Shown piece by piece: positions 22,024 through 31,417 of a stretch of 33,009 nt of DNA (positions are counted from its first letter, which is position 1; every line of letters begins with the position of its first letter). Both the position numbers and the translations under genes were made by a program. Below the pieces are notes generated by a model. That model was not told the DNA's origin. It searched no databases and was given only the letters and a program-made list of their open reading frames with translations. The stretch is from Spirosomataceae bacterium (GTDB taxonomy: Bacteria; Bacteroidota; Bacteroidia; Cytophagales; Spirosomataceae): the NCBI GenBank assembly GCA_022702045.1, contig JAKONH010000267.1, forward strand, positions 1 through 33,009, given 5' to 3'.

Positions 22024-24768
22024 ATGCCAATTTATACCAACCGTACCTATCTGCTGGCGTCTCTATCTGCTGGCCTGCTTCATCTTGGACTGATCGCCAG
22101 TCCACAGCTTGGCTTTGGGCAAACTACCTACTACGTCGCCAGTTCGGGACGTGATACAAACGACGGTAAGTCGGAAAGCCAACCCTTTCAAACGATAGCA
22201 CGTGTTAATCAGCTGACGCTTAAACCCGGCGATGCTGTTCTGCTAAAGCGAAGCGATACCTTCTCGGGAGCGCTGACAATCAGGCAGTCGGGAGCGGCTG
22301 GGAAGCCGATTGTCGTGGACGCGTTCGGTAGTGGGAACAAGCCTATACTGACCGGAGCCGTACCCGTCACGAACTGGACCAATATTGGTAATAATACCTG
22401 GCAGGCGAGTTGCGCCAGTTGCGGAAGCAGCGTTGCTGGTCTGTACAACAACGCCGTTTCGTTGCCGTTGGGCCGCTATCCGAACCTGACCGATGCCAAT
22501 AAAGGCTATCTGACGGTACAATCGCACAACGGTAAAGCGCAGATCACCAGTCAGCAGGCATTACCCAAAAACTGGACGGGGGGCGAAGCCGTTATCCGAC
22601 CGGCTCAGTGGATACTCGACCGGGCGGCCATCACGGGGCAGAACGGAAATACCCTGCAGCTCAACTATACCAGCAATTATACGCCAGCCGACGGCTGGGG
22701 CTTTTTTATTCAGAATCACCCCGGCACCCTCGATCAGACAGGGGAATGGTATTATAATTCGTCGACAAAAACGATTCAGCTGTTCGATAGTCAGAGTAAT
22801 CCGAACAGCCGACTCATAACGGCAACGGTAAGTGATGGCATTAACCTGACGAATGCCTCGTACGTTACGGTTCGTAATCTACAGATCACGCAGACCCAAA
22901 CGACCGGCATTCGGGCTACGAATAGTGCAAACCTGACGTTTTCCGGTAATGACATTACCAACGCCGGTACGGATGGCATGGTGCTGACCGGATCAGGTAG
23001 TGATGTGCTAATTGAAAACGGCCAGATTCAGGATGTGAACAACAACGGTCTGTCGGTAAGCTGGTACGCCACTGTTACCTGCCGGGGCAACACAATTCAG
23101 CGAATCGGTATGGTGGCTGGCCGGGGTGGTAGTGGCGACGGGCAATACGTCGGCTTTCAGACGAACGGACCGTCCAACACGCTGATCGAGAACAATATCA
23201 TTGATAACATCGGGTACAATGCCCTTACGTTCACCAACAGTACGGTCGTCCAGAAAAACCTGATCTCGAACTTCTGCATGACCAAGAGCGACGGCAGTGG
23301 TATTTACACCTGGAATGGTAACCGGCAGGCGCAGAGCAACATTCGTATTCTGTCGAACATCGTTTACGGGGGAAATGGCCCGTTCGAGGGAACGTCGTAC
23401 AAAAGCAATACGGCCGCGCACGGTATCTACCTCGACGATTGTTCGACCAACGCCGAAGTGACGGGTAATACGGTTTTCAACTGTTACGGCTACGGTTTCT
23501 ACCTGCACGGTACGTCGAGTATACAGATGACGGGCAATACGGCATTCAATAACAACGAGTCGCAACTGGCGCTCATGCACACAGGCGGTGCTTGTCCGAT
23601 GCGGAACAACACGGTACAGAATAACACGTTCGTCAGCCGTACGGCGAGTCAGCTTGTCGCCAAGTTCGAGTCGAACGCCAATGATCTGTCGAGCTACGGA
23701 GCTATCGACCGCAATATCTATGCACGACCAGCCAGCGACGGCGGGAAAATTCTGGCGGTTTATAATACCACCACAGGAGCGTTGCTGCAACTGGAGCAGT
23801 GGCAAAGTCAGTTCAGCAAAGATGCCGCATCGCTCAACAGCCCGGCTACGTATGTGAAATCGGGCAATGCCACCGACTACATTCGATTCTACTACAACAC
23901 GTCGGTAAGTCCGACTGCTGTGCCGCTGGATGGTAACTACGTCGATGGCCGGAACAAAGCCTTTTCCGGAAAGATGCAACTGGCTCCCTTTAGCTCGCTG
24001 GTGCTGTTCAAAGCTAACGACGGTACAACGAATCCTATTTATCTGTCCGACCTGAACTGGGTTAGCGCAACCAATGGCTATGGACCCGTGGAGCTTGACA
24101 TGAGCAATGGCAATGCAGCAGCGGGCGATGGCCGGACCATGAAGCTGAATGGCACAACCTACGCGAAAGGGCTGGGTTGCCACGCTAACTCGGAAATTGT
24201 TTATAACCTGGCCGGCCGCTACAAAACGTTCCTGACGGACATTGGCGTCGACGATGAAATGGGCGATCGGGACTGCGGCTCCGTAATCTTCCGGGTATAT
24301 GCCGACAATACGCTGTTGTACGAAAGCAACCTGATGCTACCGACGTCACCAACCAAATCGCTGAATCTGGATGTGCGGGGCAAGCAGACGCTGCGCCTGG
24401 TGGTCGCCAGCAACGGCGACGGCTGTGGTGATCACGGCGACTGGGCGGGTGCCCGGCTCGTCTCGACGGGGAGCGCCCGCATTGGTGCGGAGGTACAGCC
24501 GGAACGGGTTGAGATTGATCCGGTACAGGTATATCCCATACCGGCGAAAGACGAGATCTGGCTGCGGTATCAGGCTGAGCAGGCAGGTGACGCTCAGGTC
24601 GAACTACTGAATATGAGTGGCCGCCCGGTGTTAAAAACAACGCATCAGGCAACTGTTGGCGAAAACGTCGTTCGGGTGCCGGTCGGTGATGTACAGCGCG
24701 GGTCGTATCTGCTTATGTTGCAGCAGGGCCTACAGCGCGTTACCAAACGAGTCTTGCTGACGGAGTAA
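22024..24768 (+). CDS. T9SS-secreted right-handed beta-helix protein with NPCBM domain
   Basis: This 914-residue protein has a signal peptide (about 1-32). The opening TTYYVASSGRDTNDGKS and PFQTIARVNQL is typical of parallel beta-helix, pectate-lyase-like proteins. Repeated Asn-rich coils fill roughly 260-560. An NPCBM-type carbohydrate-binding domain spans about 669-822, with TYAKGLGCHANSEIVYNL and IGVDDEMGDRDCGSVIFRV. The C-terminal 80 residues form a type A T9SS sorting domain (VQVYPIPAKDEIWLRY to the end), so it should cross the outer membrane and be anchored or released. A role in polysaccharide binding or cleavage is likely, but catalytic residues are not evident. It converges on the hybrid regulator gene. 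Confidence 0.88.
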   Translation: MPIYTNRTYLLASLSAGLLHLGLIASPQLGFGQTTYYVASSGRDTNDGKSESQPFQTIARVNQLTLKPGDAVLLKRSDTFSGALTIRQSGAAGKPIVVDAFGSGNKPILTGAVPVTNWTNIGNNTWQASCASCGSSVAGLYNNAVSLPLGRYPNLTDANKGYLTVQSHNGKAQITSQQALPKNWTGGEAVIRPAQWILDRAAITGQNGNTLQLNYTSNYTPADGWGFFIQNHPGTLDQTGEWYYNSSTKTIQLFDSQSNPNSRLITATVSDGINLTNASYVTVRNLQITQTQTTGIRATNSANLTFSGNDITNAGTDGMVLTGSGSDVLIENGQIQDVNNNGLSVSWYATVTCRGNTIQRIGMVAGRGGSGDGQYVGFQTNGPSNTLIENNIIDNIGYNALTFTNSTVVQKNLISNFCMTKSDGSGIYTWNGNRQAQSNIRILSNIVYGGNGPFEGTSYKSNTAAHGIYLDDCSTNAEVTGNTVFNCYGYGFYLHGTSSIQMTGNTAFNNNESQLALMHTGGACPMRNNTVQNNTFVSRTASQLVAKFESNANDLSSYGAIDRNIYARPASDGGKILAVYNTTTGALLQLEQWQSQFSKDAASLNSPATYVKSGNATDYIRFYYNTSVSPTAVPLDGNYVDGRNKAFSGKMQLAPFSSLVLFKANDGTTNPIYLSDLNWVSATNGYGPVELDMSNGNAAAGDGRTMKLNGTTYAKGLGCHANSEIVYNLAGRYKTFLTDIGVDDEMGDRDCGSVIFRVYADNTLLYESNLMLPTSPTKSLNLDVRGKQTLRLVVASNGDGCGDHGDWAGARLVSTGSARIGAEVQPERVEIDPVQVYPIPAKDEIWLRYQAEQAGDAQVELLNMSGRPVLKTTHQATVGENVVRVPVGDVQRGSYLLMLQQGLQRVTKRVLLTE

Positions 24769-24783
24769 GATCGAGTGGATTTC

Positions 24784-24817
24784 TTCTGTCATTCCTTCTA
24801 TGGTTGGGATGACAGAA
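24784..24817. terminator. Hairpin between the beta-helix and hybrid regulator genes
   Basis: TTCTGTCAT (24784-24792) and ATGACAGAA (24809-24817) form a 9-bp perfect stem over a 16-nt loop. It is the only structure in the 66-bp gap between two converging genes and probably serves both. Confidence 0.55.
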
Positions 24818-24834
24818 AATACTGGTATTCAGGC

Positions 24835-27800
24835 TTAGGGCATCGATTCCTCACCCCGTTGGTAGGCGATGGGTGTCAGGCCGTATTGTTCGCGGAAGCA
24901 GCGGGTGAAATAACTGGTGTTCTCGAAGCCTACCGCTTCGGATACGTCGGCCACCGACGCAGTAGTGCGGAGTTGCTGACGGGCCTGCCCCAACCGGTAA
25001 TTACGCAGCAACTCCGTGACGGTAAAGCCGGTAAGAGCTTTCACCTTCCGGTAAAGTTGTACTCGGCTTAACTGCAGCGCGCTGGCCAGTTCTTCTACCC
25101 TAAAGCGAGGATCACGCATATGCTGGGCTAATACGGCCTGAAGCTGCTCTGTAAAAGCCGGGTCGGAACTGAGAGAAAGGATCACAAACGGCGACTCGTC
25201 GGTAGCGAAGGAGGTAGCCGGAGTTTCATCGGGATGCAGGAATTGCCTCTGTAGCCAGGCGCGCTGTCGCTGCTGCCGGGCCAGCAAGTTACGCACCTGT
25301 AGCTGGAGTTCGGCTGGATGGAAGGGTTTGGTCAGATACGCATCAGCGCTACCTGCCAAACCCTGTATCCGGTCGTTGAATGTCGTTTTGGCGGTTAATA
25401 GTAAAACAGGAGTGTGGCTGGTGCGCAGGTCTTCTTTTAGGGCGCGACATAAGGCCAGCCCATCCATGCGGGGCATCAGTACATCGCTGATGATCAGGTC
25501 GGGGCCTAGGGCCAGCGCAGTTTCCCAGCCCGCCTGTCCATCCTCGGCCAGTTGTACGCGACCAATTTCTGCTACCGTCTGACCGATGAAAGCCCGCAGG
25601 TCGGCCTGGTCTTCGATCACCAGTAGTAGTGGCTTTGCATCGGAGGGCGGGTCGCTAGGCGCTGCCGGTGACTGAGCGCGGGTAACCGGCAGCGGTACTG
25701 AACCGGCCTGGGGGCTGTCTGCCAGTTTGGCAACCGGCTGGTAGGGTAAGCGAACAACGAACCGTGTACCAGTATGGGCGTCAGTCCAGGGGCTGGTAAC
25801 TTGCACTGTACCCTCCTGTAGCATCACCAGTTCTTTCACCAGTGCCAGGCCAATACCCGACCCCGGGGCCGATGCTGAGCTGGGTTTGGCCTGGTAATAA
25901 CGATCAAAAACCCGCGCCTGCTCGCTGTCCGTCAGTCCCGGCCCGGTATCATCAACCACTAATTCGACTGCCCCCCTCAGTGTCACCTGCACACTTCCCT
26001 GCCGGGTAAACTTGATGGCGTTAGTTAGCAGATTCAGCGTAATGCGCTCAAGCTTCTCTGCGTCGAACCGATACAGCGAGCGGGTCAGTTCATTGGTTAA
26101 GCCAAGGATCAGTCCTTTCCGGTCGGCTTCGGGCCGAACTGATTCGATAAGCTGTGCCACAAACGCGACCAGGTCGCCGGGTTGCGCGTGTACCTGCACC
26201 ACGCCCGCTTCGAGCCGTGACAGATCCAGCAACTGGTTGGTCAGGGCGAGCAGCTGCTGCGCCTGCCGGTCGATGAGGGCCAGCCACTGCTGATTTTCGG
26301 GTCCGTGCAGCCGTGCTTTCAACTGTTGGGTCGGCCCCAGAATCAGCGTAAGTGGTGTTCTGAGTTCGTGCGTTACGTTGGCGAAGAAGCGCGTTTTCAG
26401 TTCATCGAGTCGCCGTAGCTGGTCGGCTTCGCGCTGCTGGTTGAGTTGTTCCTGTCGTTGCTGAAGTTGCCGGTTTCGAAACCGGGTATACGTTAACAAT
26501 AAGCCAGTAATCAGCAGGCTGTAGCCAGCATAGGCCCAGCCGGTCTGCCACCAGGGTAACCTGATGGCGATATGCAGTTGCCGAACATGCCGACTCCACT
26601 GACCGCTTGTGTTAGCCGCCTGTATCCGAAGATCATACTGACCGGGGGGCAACGCCGTAAAAATGGCTTCCGGGCGGCTGGTTGTCACCCAGTCGGGCGA
26701 AAGTCCACCCAACTGATAACGGTATGTGGCCTGTCCCAGCCGGTTATACTGCATGGCCGCAAACCGAACTGTCACAAAATTCTGGTTGTAGGGTAAGGTG
26801 AGTGTTGTTAGTTGGCCGTTCCCGCTTGGTTTCACGAGCGAATCGAGCGGCCAGGCCCGGTTGTTAACCAACAGAGCTGCTATCTGGACCCGTGGCTGAA
26901 ACGTGTCCCGCCGAATGGCGCTGGGCCGGAAGCCAACTAACCCGGTGATCGAACCTAAAATAATACGCTCGTCAGTGGTCCTGTAATCGGGCATCGATAC
27001 AGCGTGAAACCGGTTGAATTCGTCGGCGCCCAGGCCATCTTCCTGCCGATACACCCGGATGGTATTCGTACGCGTGGACAGTTGTCCCAGACCCTGATTG
27101 GTCGCCAGCCAGACCGAGCCTGACTGATCGGGAATGGCTGCGTAGACAACATTGTTGGGCAAACCCTGCCGGGTAGTGATGCGCTGACAACGGCCAGTCT
27201 GCTTGTCGAAACGACACAAACCGTTACCAAACGTGCCGATCCAGAGCGTACCGGCGTTTTTCGGGTCGGCCGTAAGCCAGTAGAGGTTATTGCTACTGAG
27301 CGAGGTCGAATCGCCCTTGCGGGGCCGGTACTGACGAACCCGCCCGCTGTTTCGGTCGATACGATATAGCCCGGTGCTGGCCGTCGCTATCCAGATCGCC
27401 TGCCGATCGACAACCGTTTGGAGCATCGCCGAGCGGATAAGCGGATAAAACAGGTAGGGGAAGCGGACCCAGCGATGCTGATCCGCCACGTAATAGCCGC
27501 TCCAGTCGGGATGAATGACCCATACCTGTCCGTCGGGATCGGCCGATAGTAGGGTAGGACGCTCCAGTTTATAATCACGCAGCACCCTTGGACCGTGTAC
27601 TACGGATAACTGTTTGGTGGCCGGATCGAGTCGGTACAGGGGCGTGCCGCCTACGGCAAACCAGAGCTTGCCCTGGATGTCGACGGTCGAGCGGAAGTTA
27701 TAGGCTGTTGTGCCGATCAAGGTCGCCGGTAGCTGACTGGGTGCGATACCCACGTAATCGGTCAGCCAGTCGGCTACGAATGAACGTTGGTACGGCTGAC

Positions 27801-28896
27801 TGTGGAACGCTGCAGAGCGCAGGTTGAATTTCTGTACCCCAGCCAGGTCGGTACCTGCCCACAGTACCTCAGACTGATCGATGAACAGCGACACGTATAC
27901 AATGTTGGGAGTTGCTGTGGTAAGTACCTGTAGACCATCAGTTTCCGAGTAACGAAATAACTGCCGACTGGCGCTCATGTAGTCATTGCCCTGGCGATCG
28001 GAAGCAAGCTGATTGGGCCAGCTTGCTTGCTCGTTGGGGCGTGGTAACGGGTATATCCGCGTCTGATGGGTGCGCGGGTTCCACAGGACCAGATAATGGG
28101 TGGTGAATAGCCAGAGTTCGCCCGTCGGTCGTCGATAGAGTTGCTGGATGGGCTCGGCCGGATAACCAGCTGCCGCGAGCGGATTACCGACATGCACGAA
28201 TCGGTTTGCCGCCAACTCGTAGCGATCCAGCCCCCGATTTGTAGCGACCCACAGTTGGCCCTGTCCATCTTCCACGACGGCCGCAGCGATGCGGTCAGCC
28301 GGGTAATTTCGGTAGGAAAAGAGTGTCAGTCGCCGGGTCGTCAGGTCGTAGCGCGCCAGTCCCTGCCGCCGGAAGGTGAGCCAGACAGTGCGATGACTGT
28401 CGGGATAGACTTTCAGCAGTGTGTCGCGGCCAAACAACTGCCGGTACTGCGGTTGGGCCGACAGATTGACAAATGTTTCGCGCAGCGGATCGAAGCCGTC
28501 GAGTCCAAACTGGTCGTTCTGAATCCAGAGATAGCCATCTGACGCCAGCGTCAGGTTGGTCAGACCCGGCGACGAGAGCGATGGTTGAATGCCCGTCGTG
28601 GGTTGAAATACGCGAAACGTGTAGCCGTCGTACCGGGCCAGCCCATCGCGGGTAGCCATCCAGACAAAGCCGCGCTTGTCCTGCGTAATAGCAGGAACGA
28701 ATGCCTGCGGTAGTCCCTGTCGGGCGGTAATCGTTTCGGGGACAGGTAGTTGCACAGGCTGCGCCCTCAGATTGGCGATGATCGTAAGCAACAGCACCAG
28801 AACCGACCATTCCTTCGCCAACCAGCCCGCCCCGTACCGTTGCCCTTGTTGTTGACGCTGGTATGCCATGGTACTCCTGATCAGGTACATGAACAT
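24835..28896 (-). CDS. Hybrid two-component sensor-regulator (Reg_prop/Y_Y_Y/HisKA/HATPase/REC/AraC)
   Basis: This 1353-residue one-protein signalling system has a signal anchor at about 30-46. A periplasmic sensor built from two-component-propeller repeats follows, with many W/D-type blades such as GFVWMATRDGLARYDGYTF. A Y_Y_Y domain spans about 709-770, and a transmembrane helix lies near 780-800. The kinase has phospho-acceptor His843 in VTHELRTPLTLIL, NLLTNAIKFT, DDTGPGL and GSGIGLAL. The receiver has Asp1138 in IISDVLMPRMDG. An AraC-type helix-turn-helix occupies about 1263-1353. Such proteins sense glycan fragments and usually control polysaccharide-use genes. The ATG at 28869 is preceded by AGGAG and is an alternative start. 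Only the beta-helix gene is nearby. Confidence 0.93.
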   Translation of the reverse strand: MFMYLIRSTMAYQRQQQGQRYGAGWLAKEWSVLVLLLTIIANLRAQPVQLPVPETITARQGLPQAFVPAITQDKRGFVWMATRDGLARYDGYTFRVFQPTTGIQPSLSSPGLTNLTLASDGYLWIQNDQFGLDGFDPLRETFVNLSAQPQYRQLFGRDTLLKVYPDSHRTVWLTFRRQGLARYDLTTRRLTLFSYRNYPADRIAAAVVEDGQGQLWVATNRGLDRYELAANRFVHVGNPLAAAGYPAEPIQQLYRRPTGELWLFTTHYLVLWNPRTHQTRIYPLPRPNEQASWPNQLASDRQGNDYMSASRQLFRYSETDGLQVLTTATPNIVYVSLFIDQSEVLWAGTDLAGVQKFNLRSAAFHSQPYQRSFVADWLTDYVGIAPSQLPATLIGTTAYNFRSTVDIQGKLWFAVGGTPLYRLDPATKQLSVVHGPRVLRDYKLERPTLLSADPDGQVWVIHPDWSGYYVADQHRWVRFPYLFYPLIRSAMLQTVVDRQAIWIATASTGLYRIDRNSGRVRQYRPRKGDSTSLSSNNLYWLTADPKNAGTLWIGTFGNGLCRFDKQTGRCQRITTRQGLPNNVVYAAIPDQSGSVWLATNQGLGQLSTRTNTIRVYRQEDGLGADEFNRFHAVSMPDYRTTDERIILGSITGLVGFRPSAIRRDTFQPRVQIAALLVNNRAWPLDSLVKPSGNGQLTTLTLPYNQNFVTVRFAAMQYNRLGQATYRYQLGGLSPDWVTTSRPEAIFTALPPGQYDLRIQAANTSGQWSRHVRQLHIAIRLPWWQTGWAYAGYSLLITGLLLTYTRFRNRQLQQRQEQLNQQREADQLRRLDELKTRFFANVTHELRTPLTLILGPTQQLKARLHGPENQQWLALIDRQAQQLLALTNQLLDLSRLEAGVVQVHAQPGDLVAFVAQLIESVRPEADRKGLILGLTNELTRSLYRFDAEKLERITLNLLTNAIKFTRQGSVQVTLRGAVELVVDDTGPGLTDSEQARVFDRYYQAKPSSASAPGSGIGLALVKELVMLQEGTVQVTSPWTDAHTGTRFVVRLPYQPVAKLADSPQAGSVPLPVTRAQSPAAPSDPPSDAKPLLLVIEDQADLRAFIGQTVAEIGRVQLAEDGQAGWETALALGPDLIISDVLMPRMDGLALCRALKEDLRTSHTPVLLLTAKTTFNDRIQGLAGSADAYLTKPFHPAELQLQVRNLLARQQRQRAWLQRQFLHPDETPATSFATDESPFVILSLSSDPAFTEQLQAVLAQHMRDPRFRVEELASALQLSRVQLYRKVKALTGFTVTELLRNYRLGQARQQLRTTASVADVSEAVGFENTSYFTRCFREQYGLTPIAYQRGEESMP

Positions 28897-28940
28897 ACGG
28901 CAGAATAGTACTGGTCAGATGAGTAAGCGGGGTGTTTATT

Positions 28941-28968
28941 GCTGAACGGGTCGTAGTGCGCTGAACGG
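28941..28968. promoter_or_regulatory. Direct repeat upstream of the hybrid regulator gene
   Basis: GCTGAACGG occurs at 28941-28949 and 28960-28968, a 19-bp spacing or about two helical turns. It lies 45-72 bp before the 28896 start. AraC-type regulators bind paired direct sites, so autoregulation is possible. No copy was found upstream of the beta-helix gene. Confidence 0.35.
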
Positions 28969-29138
28969 TGCATGTATAGTAAATGCCGATGTATTCCGGT
29001 AGGTAAAGGTACAATGTCTGCCTACTGGCTTGTCGTTTCGCCGTTTTCAACTGTTGCACCTGTCTGTTTCGTGGGCGTAAAAGGTACGAATAGTAGGACT
29101 ACAGCAGATAGCAAAACTTGTTGGTAATTAGGTAATGG

Positions 29139-29174
29139 CAGACGGGCCACTTCCAGAAAGAAGTGGCCCGTCTG
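29139..29174. terminator. Long hairpin after the DUF2158-like gene
   Basis: CAGACGGGCCACTT (29139-29152) and AAGTGGCCCGTCTG (29161-29174) form a perfect 14-bp stem with an 8-nt loop. It starts 17 bp past the minus-strand stop codon at 29192. A U tract is absent. The rest of the 295-bp gap to the hybrid regulator holds only the direct repeat at 28941. Confidence 0.6.
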
Positions 29175-29191
29175 TTGTCAGGAGTAGCTGA

Positions 29192-29377
29192 TTAGTTTTC
29201 TTCCAGCTTTGTCAGCTTCGTAGCGTCGAACTCTTCTTCTTTTGCCTCCGAGTCATTATTCGGGACGCAGACGACGGTCATGCCGTCATTCTTAACCGAC
29301 TTCACCGTCATGGGTGCTTTCCCACCCTCCAGCAGCGTAACCACGTCGCCGGGCTGATAGCCTGATTTGTTCTCCAT
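29192..29377 (-). CDS. Small DUF2158/YodC-like protein
   Basis: This 61-residue protein reads MENKSGYQPGDVVTLLEGG followed by KAPMTVKSV. The GDVV-x-L-x-GGxxMTV pattern and an acidic loop before a final FDATKLTKLEEN resemble the small DUF2158/YodC family. Its function is unknown. I prefer the ATG at 29377 because the extension to 29410 adds residues outside the domain. It is monocistronic and followed by a long hairpin. Confidence 0.7.
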   Translation of the reverse strand: MENKSGYQPGDVVTLLEGGKAPMTVKSVKNDGMTVVCVPNNDSEAKEEEFDATKLTKLEEN

Positions 29378-29481
29378 AGTATGATGTCCTGCTGATAGGT
29401 AGTTGATCAATTACCTAGTACAACTGGAAAACTGCCATTCTGTTGATTACGTATATAGGCAAAAGCGAATGACATAGGCTG

Positions 29482-29526
29482 TTCAGCATGTACGACGCTG
29501 AATAAATAATATTTTAGTTACTAAAA
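29482..29526. promoter_or_regulatory. AT-rich control region with two dyads upstream of the CAP gene
   Basis: TTCAGC (29482-29487) pairs with GCTGAA (29497-29502). TTTTAGT and ACTAAAA (29512-29526) form a near-continuous palindrome. The region up to 29560 is the most AT-rich of the window. It probably carries the promoter of the CAP-domain gene, though I see no clear consensus match. Confidence 0.35.
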
Positions 29527-29645
29527 AACAATTAAGGTAACTTATTGTATATATTTATAGAACTGAGTGGGTTTTCTACTCGGTCAACCGGATTGTCTGT
29601 TCCCGCATTACTACAGCGCTTTATATCCTGTATCCGTGCCCGATT

Positions 29646-30653
29646 ATGAAAAATAATCTACGCGCCTTTATCCGCATGTGTACAGGTTCCCTGTTGTGTG
29701 CTGTCGCCCTGAATGGTTGCCAACCTGTTGGTACGGTCGATCCGCAGCCCGATCCGCAACCGGTGGTACTGGTAAAAGGGACTTCATCGACCGTATTCGA
29801 TGTGACAAGCCGCTGGATAGTCGCAGATGCTTACACGAAAGAATTCGCCAGTACACCCCTCATGAACTGGTCGGGAAACGTCAACGACTGCAACGAAGGA
29901 ACGGTATCAGCCGCATACGTTGCTGCACAAGCAAGCCGGCTCAATTTCTACCGGGCTATGGCAGGCGTCGATGGTAAAGTCGTCTTTGCCGATTCGCTAA
30001 ACCGGAAAGCGCAAAAAGGCGTGTTGATGCTGGGCGAAGCGGGCGTATTGACCCATGCCGTGAAGAAAAGCTGGAAATGTCACTCGACCGAAGGCGAATG
30101 GGCCATTGTCAATTCAAATCTGGCGCAGACGGGCGGCTCGAATCCGGACTTTATTACCCAATATATCGCCGACAAAGGTGATAACAACGCGGATGTTGGC
30201 CACCGGCGCTGGTTGCTGTCGCCGGCCGTTACTGTGATGGGTACGGGTAACCTACTGCATCCGAAATCGAAAATCGCTTACAACGCGCTGCCGATGAATC
30301 TGAGCGCGTTTTCAGCCAACCGGATGGCGACGCGTAGCGAATACGTCTGCTGGCCCGTAGCCGGGTACAACCCCTATCAACTGGTATTTCCCCGGTGGTC
30401 GTTTCATCTGCCCGGCGCTGATTTTTCGAAAAGTACGGTTAGCGTGATGAAACAGGGAAAGGTGGTATCAGCCACTATCGTCAGCAACACGGATACGGAC
30501 TACGGTGACAATGCCCTGATCTGGGAAGTAGAAGCCGTCTCCAAACCTACAGCCGATCAGTCATACGAAGTAACGATTCAGAACGTCAGACAAGGTGGGC
30601 AGACCCGCTCGTACACGTACACCGTGCGGGTAATCGATCCGGCATCGAAATGA
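29646..30653 (+). CDS. CAP-domain (SCP/PR-1-like) lipoprotein
   Basis: This 335-residue protein has a lipobox LNGC with Cys25 as the lipidated residue, then a Pro-rich spacer (DPQPDPQP). The CAP domain shows ASRLNFYRAMAGVDGKV, RKAQKGVLMLGEAG, an L-x-H motif (VLTHAV) and DVGHRRWLLSP. The C-terminal 100 residues look like a separate beta domain. CAP proteins have varied roles, from lipid binding to toxicity. I cannot specify one. Its TGA abuts the stop codon of the convergent next gene. Confidence 0.82.
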   Translation: MKNNLRAFIRMCTGSLLCAVALNGCQPVGTVDPQPDPQPVVLVKGTSSTVFDVTSRWIVADAYTKEFASTPLMNWSGNVNDCNEGTVSAAYVAAQASRLNFYRAMAGVDGKVVFADSLNRKAQKGVLMLGEAGVLTHAVKKSWKCHSTEGEWAIVNSNLAQTGGSNPDFITQYIADKGDNNADVGHRRWLLSPAVTVMGTGNLLHPKSKIAYNALPMNLSAFSANRMATRSEYVCWPVAGYNPYQLVFPRWSFHLPGADFSKSTVSVMKQGKVVSATIVSNTDTDYGDNALIWEVEAVSKPTADQSYEVTIQNVRQGGQTRSYTYTVRVIDPASK

Positions 30654-31343
30654 TCAGCTATCGGTAAACGGGTCGTAGTGTAACTCGTTGAGCGTTTCGG
30701 TTGCCAGTCGGTGTACGGTATCCCAGGCGAAGGGCAACCACTGGTGCGTACCCGCATCGAACACCGCTGTTGCCGCCTGACAGGGGAACAGCTTGTAATC
30801 GAACTTAGGGTAATTACTGACGAGGTAGCCGGGATAGTAGTACTGTTTACGATGCTCCTGCGCATACTGTATTTTTTCCAGCATCAGGTACTTTCCCAGG
30901 CTGTAACGCGCGTAATCGGGATGATAGAAATTCATGATCCCGGCAATACTTCGGTTACCCTGATCGAAAATACCCATTGCAATCAGCCGCCCGTTGTCAC
31001 GAATCTCAATGGCCCTGGTGTCAAACAGCGTGTATGCGTTACCGCTTTTGAGCCAGTACTCCACTGATTCGGGCGCGTCGAACGTGACATTCGCCCGGTA
31101 CTGCGCGTACAAACGTTCGATTTCATCGGTTAGTACGAACGGAACGACGGTGCGCTGAAACCCACTGTTGATACGCACTAGCCGCCGTTGCTTCTCGCCC
31201 AAAACGACGGCTGGAATCGTGAGCCGGAGCCAGTGAACCGGACAGGCCCTGTTGTCGTGCATGATGTACTGGCACGTAAACATGTCCTGATGCATCCGGA
31301 AGAAGCCGATGTTCAGATACCAGTCCAGTTCATGTCCTTTCAT
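30654..31343 (-). CDS. Arginyl-tRNA-protein transferase-like protein (ATE/BPT family)
   Basis: This 229-residue protein resembles aminoacyl-tRNA-protein transferases of the N-degron pathway. The N-terminal part has MFTCQY and GEKQRRLVRINSGF. The C-terminal GNAT-like part has SIAGIMNFYHPDYARYSLG and YYYPGYLVSNYPKFDYKLFP, which match the conserved family core. The family normally has a Cys cluster in the N-terminus; here only Cys24 and Cys34 are visible, so metal or heme binding may be altered. Predicted activity is transfer of an amino acid from tRNA to a protein N-terminus. It is convergent with the CAP gene, with stops touching. Confidence 0.75.
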   Translation of the reverse strand: MKGHELDWYLNIGFFRMHQDMFTCQYIMHDNRACPVHWLRLTIPAVVLGEKQRRLVRINSGFQRTVVPFVLTDEIERLYAQYRANVTFDAPESVEYWLKSGNAYTLFDTRAIEIRDNGRLIAMGIFDQGNRSIAGIMNFYHPDYARYSLGKYLMLEKIQYAQEHRKQYYYPGYLVSNYPKFDYKLFPCQAATAVFDAGTHQWLPFAWDTVHRLATETLNELHYDPFTDS

Positions 31344-31417
31344 GGGCGAGGGGGTAATTTGCGTAGGTACGTACTAAGTTGCGAGAACAACCGGATCGAT
31401 TACGGTATCTTTATCCG

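Noticed and set aside
23008-24183. Long minus-strand open frame opposite the beta-helix gene
   Set aside because: It is antisense to a well-supported gene and its residues show no domain, signal peptide or family motif.
28295-29059. Minus-strand frame running from the spacer into the hybrid regulator gene
   Set aside because: It overlaps the sensor coding sequence in another frame, is Arg/Thr-rich, and shows no family similarity.
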